Shown here: piece by piece, positions 26,843-35,118 of the stretch
Layout: every line of letters begins with the position of its first letter
How positions within the stretch are numbered: position 1 is the first letter of the stretch
Source of the DNA: Arthrobacter russicus
Lineage (GTDB): Bacteria > Actinomycetota > Actinomycetes > Actinomycetales > Micrococcaceae
Reading direction: 5' to 3'
Length of the DNA: 64,000 bases
NCBI RefSeq assembly: GCF_031454135.1
Contig: NZ_JAVDQF010000001.1
Location: 2,356,001 to 2,420,000 of the forward strand
Notes under the pieces: model-generated
What the model was told of the DNA's origin: nothing
Seen by the model: the letters and a program-made list of their open reading frames with translations, nothing else
Databases searched by the model: none
Translations under genes and position numbers: made by a program

Positions 26843-28210
26843 ATGAAACCTACTCGTCGAAATCTCATACAATCGGTGCCTGCTGTCTCGTCATTTGGTC
26901 TGTTCGCAGCTTCAGCGCCGGGCCCGGCCGCTGCTTCGGTTCTGCGGGGGGCTGCCGGAGGGGATGGTCCATCCGGTTCCGCAAACACTACTGCTAGTCA
27001 GAGCAATGGATCGGCTGGGCGCACGAAGGCACTCGCTGCGAATTATGCTCAGGAAATGGTCGCGCTCCGACGGGAGCTGCACCAGAACCCGGAGGTGGGC
27101 CTGAATTTGCCGCAGACCAGACGTCGGGTGCTGGCGGCTCTGGAGCCGCTGGGTTTGGAAATCAGGACGAGCAATGAAACAAGTTCGTTTACCGCGGTGC
27201 TCCGGGGACGGGGGACTCCAGTGGGTGAACGTCAAGTCGTGTTGCTGCGTGCTGATATGGACGCCCTCCCGATCACTGAGTTGGTGGATGTCCCGTACAA
27301 GTCCACCAACGGTGCCATGCATGCCTGTGGCCACGATTTGCATACGGCCTGGCTGGTCGGGGTAGCGAAAATTCTCAGCGATCTTCGGGGCGAACTGGCC
27401 GGGGACGTTGTTTTCATGTTCCAAGCTGGTGAAGAAAGTCTCGGTGGTGCGCGGTTGATGGTCGAGGACGGTTTGCTCGATGTTGCGGGTTCGCGGGTGA
27501 ACGCCGCCTTCGGTTTGCACGCCTTGACCACTGTGGCGCCGCGCGGAGTGGTTACCGGAAAACCGCAGACCATATTATCCGGATCAGCAATACTGCGGGC
27601 TAAGTTCACCGGTCTGGGCGGGCATGGGGCGACTCCTTATTTGAGTATCGATCCGATTCCGCCACTTTCGACCGGAATTTTGGCCTTGCAATCCATGGTT
27701 ACTCGTCGGTTCAATATCTTTGACCCGGTGGTGGTTACGGTGGGGCAGGTTCGAGCCGGCAGTGCGCCGAACGTGATTCCGGACAGCGCCGAGTTCGCTG
27801 CGACGGTCCGAACCTTCAGTGCGGAAAATCGGCAGAAGATCGAAGAGCTCAGCGTTCCGTTGCTGCAGAAAATCGCCGAAGCCAATGGGCTCACTTCAGA
27901 GGTGACGTTCACCCCCGGCTATCCGGAGACTGTGAACAACGCGACCGAATTCGCCTTGGTGCAGACCGTAGCAGGCGAACTCTTCGGCTCGGACCGGTTC
28001 ACTTTGCTGCAGAACCCGCTCGCCAACAGTGACGACATCGCGTATGTTCTGCAGCAAGTCCCGGGAGCGTTCGTTTTCATGGGAGCGTCGACCTCAGACG
28101 ATCCGAGCACGGCTGAGCCGAATCATTCGCCCCGGGCCGAATTCGACGATTCCGTGCTGCCCGACGCCGCTGCACTCCTTGCCGAATTGGCCTTCCGCCG
28201 GGCTGCTTAG
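26843..28210 (+). CDS. M20-family amidohydrolase with Tat-like signal peptide
   Basis: A 455-residue metallo-aminoacylase/peptidase of the M20D group (hippurate or N-acyl-amino-acid hydrolase-like). Residues 3-9 (TRRNLIQ) form a twin-arginine motif followed by a hydrophobic stretch and Ala-rich cleavage region, so it is predicted to be exported folded. LRADMDALP, ACGHDLHTA, FQAGEESLGGA and GLHALTT carry the metal and catalytic residues. GAGG at 26828-26831 favours the ATG at 26843 over GTG 26834. Its codon use is less GC-biased than the flanking genes (compare 26840-27100), so recent acquisition is possible. Confidence 0.85.
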   Translation: MKPTRRNLIQSVPAVSSFGLFAASAPGPAAASVLRGAAGGDGPSGSANTTASQSNGSAGRTKALAANYAQEMVALRRELHQNPEVGLNLPQTRRRVLAALEPLGLEIRTSNETSSFTAVLRGRGTPVGERQVVLLRADMDALPITELVDVPYKSTNGAMHACGHDLHTAWLVGVAKILSDLRGELAGDVVFMFQAGEESLGGARLMVEDGLLDVAGSRVNAAFGLHALTTVAPRGVVTGKPQTILSGSAILRAKFTGLGGHGATPYLSIDPIPPLSTGILALQSMVTRRFNIFDPVVVTVGQVRAGSAPNVIPDSAEFAATVRTFSAENRQKIEELSVPLLQKIAEANGLTSEVTFTPGYPETVNNATEFALVQTVAGELFGSDRFTLLQNPLANSDDIAYVLQQVPGAFVFMGASTSDDPSTAEPNHSPRAEFDDSVLPDAAALLAELAFRRAA

Positions 28211-28342
28211 CGGCATCTCTCCTTCACTCGGCACGAATCGTCAGGCGAATAGCCCATTCGCCGCAGCGACCTCCAGGGTCAGTGCAGCTTCGCCGGTCGC
28301 CGTGACGCGAGCCTGATCTGCGCAGCGCGATAGCGTAGCTTC

Positions 28343-28807
28343 ATGGAACAAAATCGGATTGCCCTGCGGATCCCCATGCGGTGGGGTGATATGGACGCCT
28401 ACGGCCACATCAACAACGTTGAGATCGTACGAATCCTCGAAGAAGCCCGGGTGCATGCTTTCGGGCAGCCGGCCGGTACCGGATTGCCGGGCGACGAAGT
28501 GGCGATTCCGGTGTTCAATGATTTGCCGGCCGGGGTGCAGATTCTGGTGGTGGAACACCGGATCAAGTACCTTGCTCCGCTGAATTACCGGAACATCCCG
28601 GCGCGCGTAGAGCTCTGGGTCAGCTCGCTCAAGGGTGCCAGCATCACGTTGGCCTATGCGATCTACGACCCTGCCGCGGGCACCAAGTGCGTGATCGCCG
28701 AGACTGTGCTGGCATTCTTCGACGCGCCAGCAGCCAAACTCCTCCGGGTGGCGCCGCAGCACCGCGAACGGCTGGCCGCACTGGTCGGTGAGCCGGCCTT
28801 CCGCTAG
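28343..28807 (+). CDS. Acyl-CoA thioesterase, YbgC/FcbC-like hotdog fold
   Basis: A 154-residue hotdog protein with the 4HBT signature MRWGDMDAYGHINNVEIVRILEEAR (12-36), including the catalytic Asp and the conserved GHxNN, and YLAPLNYRNIPARVELWV in the second strand region. It would hydrolyse acyl-CoA or acyl-ACP thioesters in the cytoplasm. It shares a domain architecture, but little sequence, with the longer hotdog protein at 22908. The next gene starts 55 bases downstream on the same strand. Confidence 0.9.
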   Translation: MEQNRIALRIPMRWGDMDAYGHINNVEIVRILEEARVHAFGQPAGTGLPGDEVAIPVFNDLPAGVQILVVEHRIKYLAPLNYRNIPARVELWVSSLKGASITLAYAIYDPAAGTKCVIAETVLAFFDAPAAKLLRVAPQHRERLAALVGEPAFR

Positions 28808-28862
28808 GCCGCCTGGCCAGTCGTCATAGGGCACTCTCAGGCGGCGGTGAAAGGATCGAGCC

Positions 28863-29597
28863 ATGGCTGAAATGATTACTTTGAGCAACGGTATTGAGGC
28901 GTATTTGGCGACCCCGGAGGGCGAGGCCAAGGGTGCGCTGATCGTGATCCACGAGATCTGGGGACTGGTCCCGCAGACCAAGGATGTGGCGGACCGCTTC
29001 GCTGCGGAAGGCTACCTGGTGCTGGCCCCGAGCCTCTTGGCGGAAACCGGGATCGCACCCGAACGGGTGGCCGAATTCGAGCGCTTGCTTTTCGATCCGG
29101 AGGCGGATCCTGAGGAGAGGCACAACCAGCAGACCGCGTTCCGGGCGTTGCTCGCCCCGATCCGTTCGCCGGAACACGCTGCCAAAACCTTGGCGCGGGT
29201 CAGGTTCTGCTTCGATTACTTGGCTGAGCGGGCGGCCGGCAAAGTGGCCATCACGGGATTCTGCTTCGGCGGGACCAGCGCCTTCTCGCTCGCGGTCCAC
29301 GAACCGCGGTTGAAAGCCGCAGTCCCGTTCTACGGCCACGCGAACTTCAGCGTCGCGGAACTCGAAAAGATCCAGGCGCCGGTGCTCGCGTTCTACGGCG
29401 AAACAGACCAAGCCCTGATCGAAGGCCTGCCGGAACTCACCGAAAAGATGCGGGCGGCGGGTGTCGATTTCGATGCGGTGGTGTACCCGGGCGCCGGACA
29501 TGCCTTTTTCAACGACGGCAACCCCTGGGCGTTCAACCAGGATGCGGCGAGCGATGCCTGGGCCAGGACACTGGACTTTCTGGCTGCCAGGCTCTGA
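28863..29597 (+). CDS. Dienelactone hydrolase family protein
   Basis: A 244-residue alpha/beta hydrolase. The family features are visible: VIHEIWGLVPQTKDVADRFAAEGYLVLAP (28-56) with the Glu that activates the nucleophile, GFCFGGTSAF with the nucleophilic Cys in place of Ser, a following acidic region (YGETDQALIEG), and GAGHAFFND with the catalytic His. Substrates range from dienelactones to other esters or amides. AAAGGA precedes the ATG by about 8 bases. It ends 9 bases from the convergent TetR gene. Confidence 0.92.
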   Translation: MAEMITLSNGIEAYLATPEGEAKGALIVIHEIWGLVPQTKDVADRFAAEGYLVLAPSLLAETGIAPERVAEFERLLFDPEADPEERHNQQTAFRALLAPIRSPEHAAKTLARVRFCFDYLAERAAGKVAITGFCFGGTSAFSLAVHEPRLKAAVPFYGHANFSVAELEKIQAPVLAFYGETDQALIEGLPELTEKMRAAGVDFDAVVYPGAGHAFFNDGNPWAFNQDAASDAWARTLDFLAARL

Positions 29598-29606
29598 ACT
29601 GCCGGA

Positions 29607-30125
29607 TCAACCGTCGATGACCTGTTGCAGCAGACTGCCGTAGCGCTGGACCAGGTCATCGGCGGGTTCCTGGGCGAACAGCCCCAAGCTCCGCATCCCG
29701 CTGCCGAATCCGATCAGCATGGCCATCAAAGTCTCCGCCCGTCCGTCCGGGCCCGCGCCGAGTTGTTCCTGCAGCCAGCCCAGGTACTTCTCCCGGATCT
29801 CCTCGCGGGCCGCGGCCTTGTCCGGGGCGTCATGGACCCGGACCAGCGCCATCGCCCAGGGCTCGGATTCCTGCCGCTCGCGGCGGTCGACCAGGCGGCG
29901 CGCCAGCTGGAAACCCAGTGGCTCGGCAGTGAACGCGGCGCCGTCGCCGGCAGGCGCCGTCGGCGTGGCCGCGGCGTACAGCTCGGCCTTGCTGCCCATC
30001 ACTTTCATCACCATGGCTGGGGAGTACCCGGCATGACTGGCCACGTCCTTGATCGTCACCGCGGTATAGCCTTCGGCGCCGAACAGCTCGCGGGCCGCGG
30101 TGATGATCGCTTCCCGGGCGTTCAC
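29607..30125 (-). CDS. TetR-family repressor of the MFS-fusion operon
   Basis: A 172-residue TetR protein with HTH AARELFGAEGYTAVTIKDVASHAGYSPAMVMKVMGSKAELY (10-50). It begins with GTG overlapping the TGA of the upstream MFS gene, so both are one operon, and the first palindrome upstream of that operon (32167-32192) is its probable autoregulatory operator. The C-terminal effector domain is unlike the other TetR at 8596. No helix-turn-helix residue appears missing. Confidence 0.9.
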   Translation of the reverse strand: MNAREAIITAARELFGAEGYTAVTIKDVASHAGYSPAMVMKVMGSKAELYAAATPTAPAGDGAAFTAEPLGFQLARRLVDRRERQESEPWAMALVRVHDAPDKAAAREEIREKYLGWLQEQLGAGPDGRAETLMAMLIGFGSGMRSLGLFAQEPADDLVQRYGSLLQQVIDG

Positions 30126-32161
30126 CGGCTCACCAGCTCGGGCAGCGGCAGATCTTCGAAATCCACCACCGAAGACTGCCCGGGGAGCAGGATCTGCCGG
30201 GCAATCGCCTGCAGCGCGCCGGCGGCCAGCACGGAGACGATGTACCGCCCGGTTTGCGGCAGCGGCATTTCATAATTGCCCGCCACGTCGGTGCGGGCCG
30301 AGCCCACGAATTCCCCGGTCGGCTTGGTCAGCGTGACCAAGGCGTTTTCCACCCGCCGGCCTCCGGAGCGAACCGTACCACTGAGCCCGAAGCGCTCCGA
30401 CAAGCTGATCACCCGGCTCTTCTCGCCGGCGGCGAACTCGGCGACTTCCGAGCTGGGCGCCCAGCCTTCGGCGCTGGAAACCACCAGATAGCGTCCTTCG
30501 CCGGGCAGGGCCAGCGTGTACCGCCCTTCATTGTCGGCGCGCGACCAGTCGGCCGGCTCGCCGTCCAGGTCCAGCACGGTCACCACGGCGTTGCGTACTG
30601 GCTTCCCGGCCGGGCCGACGACGACGCCGCGCACCACGATCTCGTCGTCGTCGGACACCAGCGCCTGGCTTGCCGTCTTGGCGGCCGCCGGGTTCGGCAC
30701 CCCTGGGACGACTCGGATGGCTCCGGTCGCCGTGGCGATTTCCTTGGCTCCCGGGATGAACACCGCGACCGCGATCGCGGCCAGGGCGGCGACCGCGGCA
30801 AGCCAGAAGATCGTGGTGAAGGCGCTCAGCGTGGGCAAGGTGATCGAGCCTTGCCGGCTGACGAAGGAGGTCAGGATCGCGGCGATGGCGGCACTCGCGG
30901 TCGAGGTGCCCACCGCACGGAGCAAGGAGTTGAGGCCATTGGCGGAAGCGGTTTCGGTGATCGGGACCGCGCGCATGATCAGGGTCGGCATGGCTGCGTA
31001 GGCGATCGCGGTGCCCACGCTGACCGCGGTGGCGCCCAGAATGATCATCCAGACTTCACCGGTGAGGAAAACCCTCGCGATGTAGGCGCCGGCCAGCACC
31101 GCGGCGCCGACGATCAGGGTGGTTTTCGCGCCGAATTTCTTGGTCAGGCTGGCTGAAATCGGAGCGAAAGCAACCATGGCCAGCCCGGAGGGCACCATGC
31201 ACAAGCCGGCCACGGTGACCGCGAGGCCGAAGCCGAATCCGCTGATCTGCGGCAGTTGCAGCTGCTGCGTGGTGGCGAGCATGTTCGCATACATCGAAAA
31301 ACCCACGAGCAGGGAAGCCAGGTTGGTCAGCAGCACCGGCCGCCGGCTGGAGGTGCGCAGATCCACCATCGGTTGGCTGACCCGGAGTTCGTAAGGCACC
31401 CAGGCGGCCAGGAAGACCGCCGCGGTAATGAAAAGCAAGATCACCGGTTCGGAGGACCAGCCCCAATTCCCGCCCTTGGAGATCGCCAGGAGCAATGCTG
31501 TCAAGGCGATCGAGAGCAGCACTGCGCCGAGGAAATCGAAGCGGCCCTTGGTGCGCAGCTCCGACTCGGGGACCGTCGAGAGCACCGCGACGATCAAAAG
31601 GACGCCGACCACGGTACTGAGCCAAAAGATGGCTTCCCAGCCGAGCGATTCGTAGATCAGGCCGGAAAGCGGCAAGCCCAGCGCGCTGCCGATGCCCAAA
31701 GTCGCGCTCATCAACGCCACCGCGGAGGCGACGCGCTCCTTCGGCAGCTCATCGCGCATGATCGAGATGCCCACCGGGATCAACGAAGCGGCGAAACCTT
31801 GGAACGCGCGGCCGATCACGAGCATGGTGAACGACTCGCCGACCGCGCAGATGACCGAGCCGATCACCATCATGACCATGGCCACGATCATCATCCGCCG
31901 TTTGCCGTACATGTCGGCCAGTTTCGACACGATCGGGGTCGCCACCGCAGCGGTGAGCAGCGTCGCGGTCACGAGCCAGGATACGTCGTCCGGCGAAGTG
32001 TGCAGGATCTTCGGGAAGTCCGGCAGCAGCGGTACCATCAGCGTCTGCTGGAGCGCGACCACGGTGCCGGCCAGGCAGAGGATCGTGACGATCAGCCAGG
32101 TCGGCCGTCGCGTGCTGGTTTTGAGCTTTTCCAAGTGCGCAGGCACGGGCGTTCCTTGCAT
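30122..32161 (-). CDS. MFS drug transporter fused to two carboxypeptidase-regulatory-like domains
   Basis: A 679-residue protein from ATG 32161. Residues 20-490 form a 14-helix DHA2-type efflux transporter: VALQQTLMVPLLPDFPKI, SKLADMYGKRRMMI (motif A) and GSALGLPLSGLIYESLG (motif C). After the last helix come two beta-sandwich repeats (about 515-590 and 595-670): VVRGVVVGPAGKPVRNAVVTV...DNEGRYTLALPGEGRYLVVSS and LSGTVRSGGRRVENALVTL...AGNYEMPLPQTGRYIVSVLA. They match the CarboxypepD_reg/prealbumin-like pattern usually extracellular in peptidases and surface proteins. An even helix number would put this tail in the cytoplasm. The frame opens 16 codons earlier, but that would overlap the operator. 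Confidence 0.85.
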   Translation of the reverse strand: MQGTPVPAHLEKLKTSTRRPTWLIVTILCLAGTVVALQQTLMVPLLPDFPKILHTSPDDVSWLVTATLLTAAVATPIVSKLADMYGKRRMMIVAMVMMVIGSVICAVGESFTMLVIGRAFQGFAASLIPVGISIMRDELPKERVASAVALMSATLGIGSALGLPLSGLIYESLGWEAIFWLSTVVGVLLIVAVLSTVPESELRTKGRFDFLGAVLLSIALTALLLAISKGGNWGWSSEPVILLFITAAVFLAAWVPYELRVSQPMVDLRTSSRRPVLLTNLASLLVGFSMYANMLATTQQLQLPQISGFGFGLAVTVAGLCMVPSGLAMVAFAPISASLTKKFGAKTTLIVGAAVLAGAYIARVFLTGEVWMIILGATAVSVGTAIAYAAMPTLIMRAVPITETASANGLNSLLRAVGTSTASAAIAAILTSFVSRQGSITLPTLSAFTTIFWLAAVAALAAIAVAVFIPGAKEIATATGAIRVVPGVPNPAAAKTASQALVSDDDEIVVRGVVVGPAGKPVRNAVVTVLDLDGEPADWSRADNEGRYTLALPGEGRYLVVSSAEGWAPSSEVAEFAAGEKSRVISLSERFGLSGTVRSGGRRVENALVTLTKPTGEFVGSARTDVAGNYEMPLPQTGRYIVSVLAAGALQAIARQILLPGQSSVVDFEDLPLPELVSR

Positions 32162-32166
32162 GAGGC

Positions 32167-32210
32167 GGATGGTGAACGAACGTTCACCATCCAGTGAACC
32201 ACCATTCACT
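32167..32210. promoter_or_regulatory. Tandem palindromic operators of the MFS-TetR operon
   Basis: A perfect 12-bp inverted repeat with a 2-base centre (GGATGGTGAACG at 32167-32178, CGTTCACCATCC at 32181-32192) is followed by a second, 6-bp one with 6-base centre (AGTGAA/TTCACT, 32193-32210). They lie directly upstream of the MFS start, where a TetR autorepressor would bind. Confidence 0.75.
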
Positions 32211-32275
32211 TGCCCATGGCAACCAATTTGCCTGTTGCAATCGTCACACCACGGCTGCGGGCGGCGGCATTTCGG

Positions 32276-32851
32276 TCACGGTTTGCCGCGCAGTGCGGTG
32301 AGCACGCCGCCCAGCAGGACGATCGCACCGAAGCAGCCGAAAACCAGGCCGAAGATGTTGCCTCCGTTCCAGCCGGCATTTGCCTGCGCATCGAGCTGGC
32401 TCGCCAACTCGACGACGGGCGGATCGGCCGAATAGCGGACTTCCTGGCCCACGATCTGCGGCTTGGTGTCGAAGTCCGAGTACCAGCCGTCTTTGTCGTA
32501 GATGCTGAGATCGATTTTCGGGTAATGCAGGGTGATGCCGGTCCGGCTGCTGCCATCGGCTCCGCGGTAGGTCAGCTCCAGCTCGCGGGCGGTGGGCGGG
32601 GTCGCGGGCCCGTCCGAGAAGTCCAAGGCGATGAAGATCCGGGCGTCGGTCACGGTTCCGCTGAGCCCGGATTGCTGCAAACCCATCGCCTGGTTCTTCC
32701 CGCTGGAGCTGCTGTTGAACACGGTGATCCCGACCAGCAGTACGATCAGGCCGAACACCGCCACGATGATTCCGAGCACCCGGCCTCCTCGTTTCTTGCC
32801 GGTTCCGGTCTGCTCGGGCGGCAGCGGCGGGGGCGCCGGAAAGTTAGCCAT
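32276..32851 (-). CDS. Two-helix membrane protein, DUF3592-like
   Basis: A 191-residue protein with a Pro-rich N-terminus, a basic patch (KKRGGR), a first transmembrane helix (VLGIIVAVFGLIVLLVGITVF, about 25-45), an extracytoplasmic domain of about 110 residues (IDLSIYDKDGWYSDFDTKPQIVGQEVRYSADPP) and a second helix near the C-terminus (IFGLVFGCFGAIVLLGGVLTAL). The pattern, with GxxVxVxYxxxDP-like strand before the last helix, resembles DUF3592. Function unknown. It is separated from the divergent GST-like gene by 53 bp. Confidence 0.75.
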   Translation of the reverse strand: MANFPAPPPLPPEQTGTGKKRGGRVLGIIVAVFGLIVLLVGITVFNSSSSGKNQAMGLQQSGLSGTVTDARIFIALDFSDGPATPPTARELELTYRGADGSSRTGITLHYPKIDLSIYDKDGWYSDFDTKPQIVGQEVRYSADPPVVELASQLDAQANAGWNGGNIFGLVFGCFGAIVLLGGVLTALRGKP

Positions 32852-32904
32852 GGACTTAGCCTAAAGGCAAGCCGCAGGCGGATGCACGGGGTTAGGCTGG
32901 AGCC

Positions 32905-33930
32905 ATGGACGGCATCGACCAATTCAGCACCAGCGGCGCCTATGTGCACGCCGGTGAAGAGTTCACCCGGGACACCAACTACATCGAAGACCGGATCACC
33001 CGTGACGGCGTGCCAGGGGCCAAGGGCGAACCGGGCTGGCGGGTTGAACCCGACCGGTACCGGCTGGTGGTGGCCAGGGCTTGCCCCTGGGCGCACCGCG
33101 CTACGATCGTGCGCCGTTTGCTGGGTTTGGAGGATGTGATTTCGCTCGGCATCTGCGGGCCCACCCATGATGTGCGCAGCTGGACCTTCGACCTCGACGA
33201 GGGCGGCAAAGACCCGGTGTTGGGCATCGAGCGGCTGCAGCAGGCCTACTTCACCAGGTTTCCGGACTACCCGCGCGGCATCACGGTTCCGGCAATCGTC
33301 GACGTGCCCAGCGGCGCCGTAGTGACCAACAACTTCCCGCAGATCACCTTGGACTTCAGCACCGAGTGGACCGATTTTCACCGGGCTGGCGCCCCGGACC
33401 TCTACCCGGAGGCGCTCCGGGATGAGATCGACACGGTGAACAAGCGGGTCTTCACCGAGGTCAACAACGGGGTCTACCGTTGCGGATTCGCCGGTTCGCA
33501 GGCGGCCTACGATGCGGCTTACGAGCGGCTGTTCACGGCATTGGATTGGCTCAGCGAGCGGTTGGCGGTACAACGTTACTTGGTCGGTGACAGCATTACC
33601 GAGGCGGACATCCGCCTGTTCACCACCTTGGTCCGGTTCGACGCGGTGTACCACGGGCACTTCAAGTGCAACCGCGCCAAACTCACCGAGATGCCGGTGC
33701 TCTGGGCCTACGCCCGGGACTTGTTCCAGACGCCTGGATTCGGCGACACGGTCAATTTCGGGCAGATCAAGCAGCACTATTACATCGTGCACACGGATCT
33801 GAACCCGACGCAGATCGTGCCCGACGGACCCGATGAAAGCGGCTGGAGCACTGCGCACCACCGGGAAGGCCTGGGCGGCCGGCCTTTCGGGGCGGGCACC
33901 GCGCCGTCGCGTCCGGCGACCGAAGGCTGA
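32905..33930 (+). CDS. Glutathionyl-hydroquinone reductase-like protein (ECM4/YqjG family)
   Basis: A 341-residue Xi-class GST-like enzyme. RACPWAHRATIVRRLLGLED (near 55) carries the catalytic Cys of the CPWAHR motif and the family tail NPTQIVPDGPDESGW is close. Xi-class enzymes reduce glutathionyl-hydroquinones; this organism probably uses mycothiol, so the actual adduct may be mycothionyl. It is single and has a normal family length. Conserved WTFDLDEGGKDPVLGIERLQQAYF and RYLVGDSITEADIRLFTTLVRFD sequences fit the thioredoxin and alpha-helical domains. Confidence 0.9.
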   Translation: MDGIDQFSTSGAYVHAGEEFTRDTNYIEDRITRDGVPGAKGEPGWRVEPDRYRLVVARACPWAHRATIVRRLLGLEDVISLGICGPTHDVRSWTFDLDEGGKDPVLGIERLQQAYFTRFPDYPRGITVPAIVDVPSGAVVTNNFPQITLDFSTEWTDFHRAGAPDLYPEALRDEIDTVNKRVFTEVNNGVYRCGFAGSQAAYDAAYERLFTALDWLSERLAVQRYLVGDSITEADIRLFTTLVRFDAVYHGHFKCNRAKLTEMPVLWAYARDLFQTPGFGDTVNFGQIKQHYYIVHTDLNPTQIVPDGPDESGWSTAHHREGLGGRPFGAGTAPSRPATEG

Positions 33931-34078
33931 ATCCGGCCGGCCTTGACGGCCGTGGCCGGGTCGGCGCCTCCTGGGCTGGGGCGGGTATCGGTTGCCGGAG
34001 TCAAGGGTTCGGCAATCAGTAGTGTTCCGTTCACGTCCAATTGGGGTGCCGCTCATCGGCCCTCAATAGGCTGTTGCC

Positions 34079-34930
34079 GTGACTGAGGCTCAGTATCGGC
34101 CTGGACGACGGCCGCGGATATTCGTTGCTTTGGGTGATTCCTTCACCGAAGGAGTCGGCGATGAGGCGGCGGCGCTACCGAACGGCGTCCGCGGTTGGGC
34201 GGACCGGGTGGCCGAACAGTTGGAGTTGCACGATTCCAGTTGGCGCTACGCGAACCTGGCGATCCGGGGCAAGCGATTGGTCCACGTGCTCGAAGAGCAA
34301 CTGGCAGTGGCGATTGCCATGAAGCCGGATCTGGTCAGCATCTACGCCGGCGGCAATGATCTTCTGGGGTTCCGGACCGATGTCCCGTCGCTCATGGCGA
34401 TCTATGCGGAAATCGTTGCCGAGTTGCGTTCGCACGGCAGCCAGGTATTGCTCTTCACCGGCTACCCCGTGCCGATTTCGCCCTTGCTCGAGCCGTTGAA
34501 AATCCGCAATGCGGCGTACAACCAGGCAGTCCGGCGGATTGCCTCGGAACAGGACGCCTTGCTGGTGGACTATTGGTGTTTCGAAAAGTTCCAAGACCAG
34601 CGGATGTGGGCGGACGACCGGCTGCACATGTCCACCAGGGGTCACATTTACATGGCGAAGAAGGTGCTGGAAGTACTGCACGCACCGCACGTGATCGACC
34701 CGGCACCGCTGGGCATGCCGCCGCACTACAGCAGGAGCCAGCGCTTGCGCGGCAGCCTCGATTGGACGCAGCGGCATTTCGGACCCTGGCTGGGCCGGCG
34801 AATCCGCCGGGTCTCCAGTGGCGACGGTCTGAGCCCGCGGTATCCGGAGCCGGTCAGCATCCTGCAAAGCCAGGCGCTGAAGGCTAGTGCAATTCACAAT
34901 CAACCCGAAGCCGCCGCAGCGCGGGGCTGA
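34079..34930 (+). CDS. SGNH/GDSL hydrolase, paralogue 1
   Basis: A 283-residue SGNH hydrolase. Block I ALGDSFTEGVGD holds the nucleophilic Ser; block III GGNDL gives the Asn, and block V DRLHMSTRGH the Asp-His pair. Over its first 240 residues it is close to the 253-residue SGNH protein at 43618, sharing GDSFTEGVGD, LPNGVRGWADR, YANLAIRG and a C-terminal DW/EWTQ-R-H-GPW-GRR region. It has a longer C-terminal tail (QSQALKASAIHNQPEAAAARG). No signal peptide, so esterase action on intracellular or surface lipids is not settled. Confidence 0.9.
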   Translation: MTEAQYRPGRRPRIFVALGDSFTEGVGDEAAALPNGVRGWADRVAEQLELHDSSWRYANLAIRGKRLVHVLEEQLAVAIAMKPDLVSIYAGGNDLLGFRTDVPSLMAIYAEIVAELRSHGSQVLLFTGYPVPISPLLEPLKIRNAAYNQAVRRIASEQDALLVDYWCFEKFQDQRMWADDRLHMSTRGHIYMAKKVLEVLHAPHVIDPAPLGMPPHYSRSQRLRGSLDWTQRHFGPWLGRRIRRVSSGDGLSPRYPEPVSILQSQALKASAIHNQPEAAAARG

Positions 34931-34994
34931 GCAGGCCAGATTACTCCGGATCTGCGGCCATCGGCAGGCATTCGCAGCACGCGAACCGTTCCAA

Positions 34995-35062
34995 TTAGGT
35001 CATACCTATGTTTTCTAATTGAGTTTCCCTGCGCTAGCCTTAGTTAGGTTTGGTTTGCCTTA
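34995..35062 (+). promoter_or_regulatory. Iron box region (DtxR/IdeR type) of the siderophore operon
   Basis: TTAGGTTTGGTTTGCCTTA at 35044-35062 agrees at 13 of 19 positions with the actinobacterial iron box TTAGGTTAGCCTAACCTAA. Just upstream lie TAGGT-CAT-ACCTA (34996-35008, perfect inverted repeat) and GCTAGCCTTAG (35032-35042). The cluster sits 57-124 bases before the receptor gene start, so iron-loaded repressor should block the operon. Confidence 0.8.
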
Positions 35063-35118
35063 CTCGCGGGCACCGGCCATCAGTACATCTGAGGTTGAAA
35101 GAATTTAGGGGAATCATT

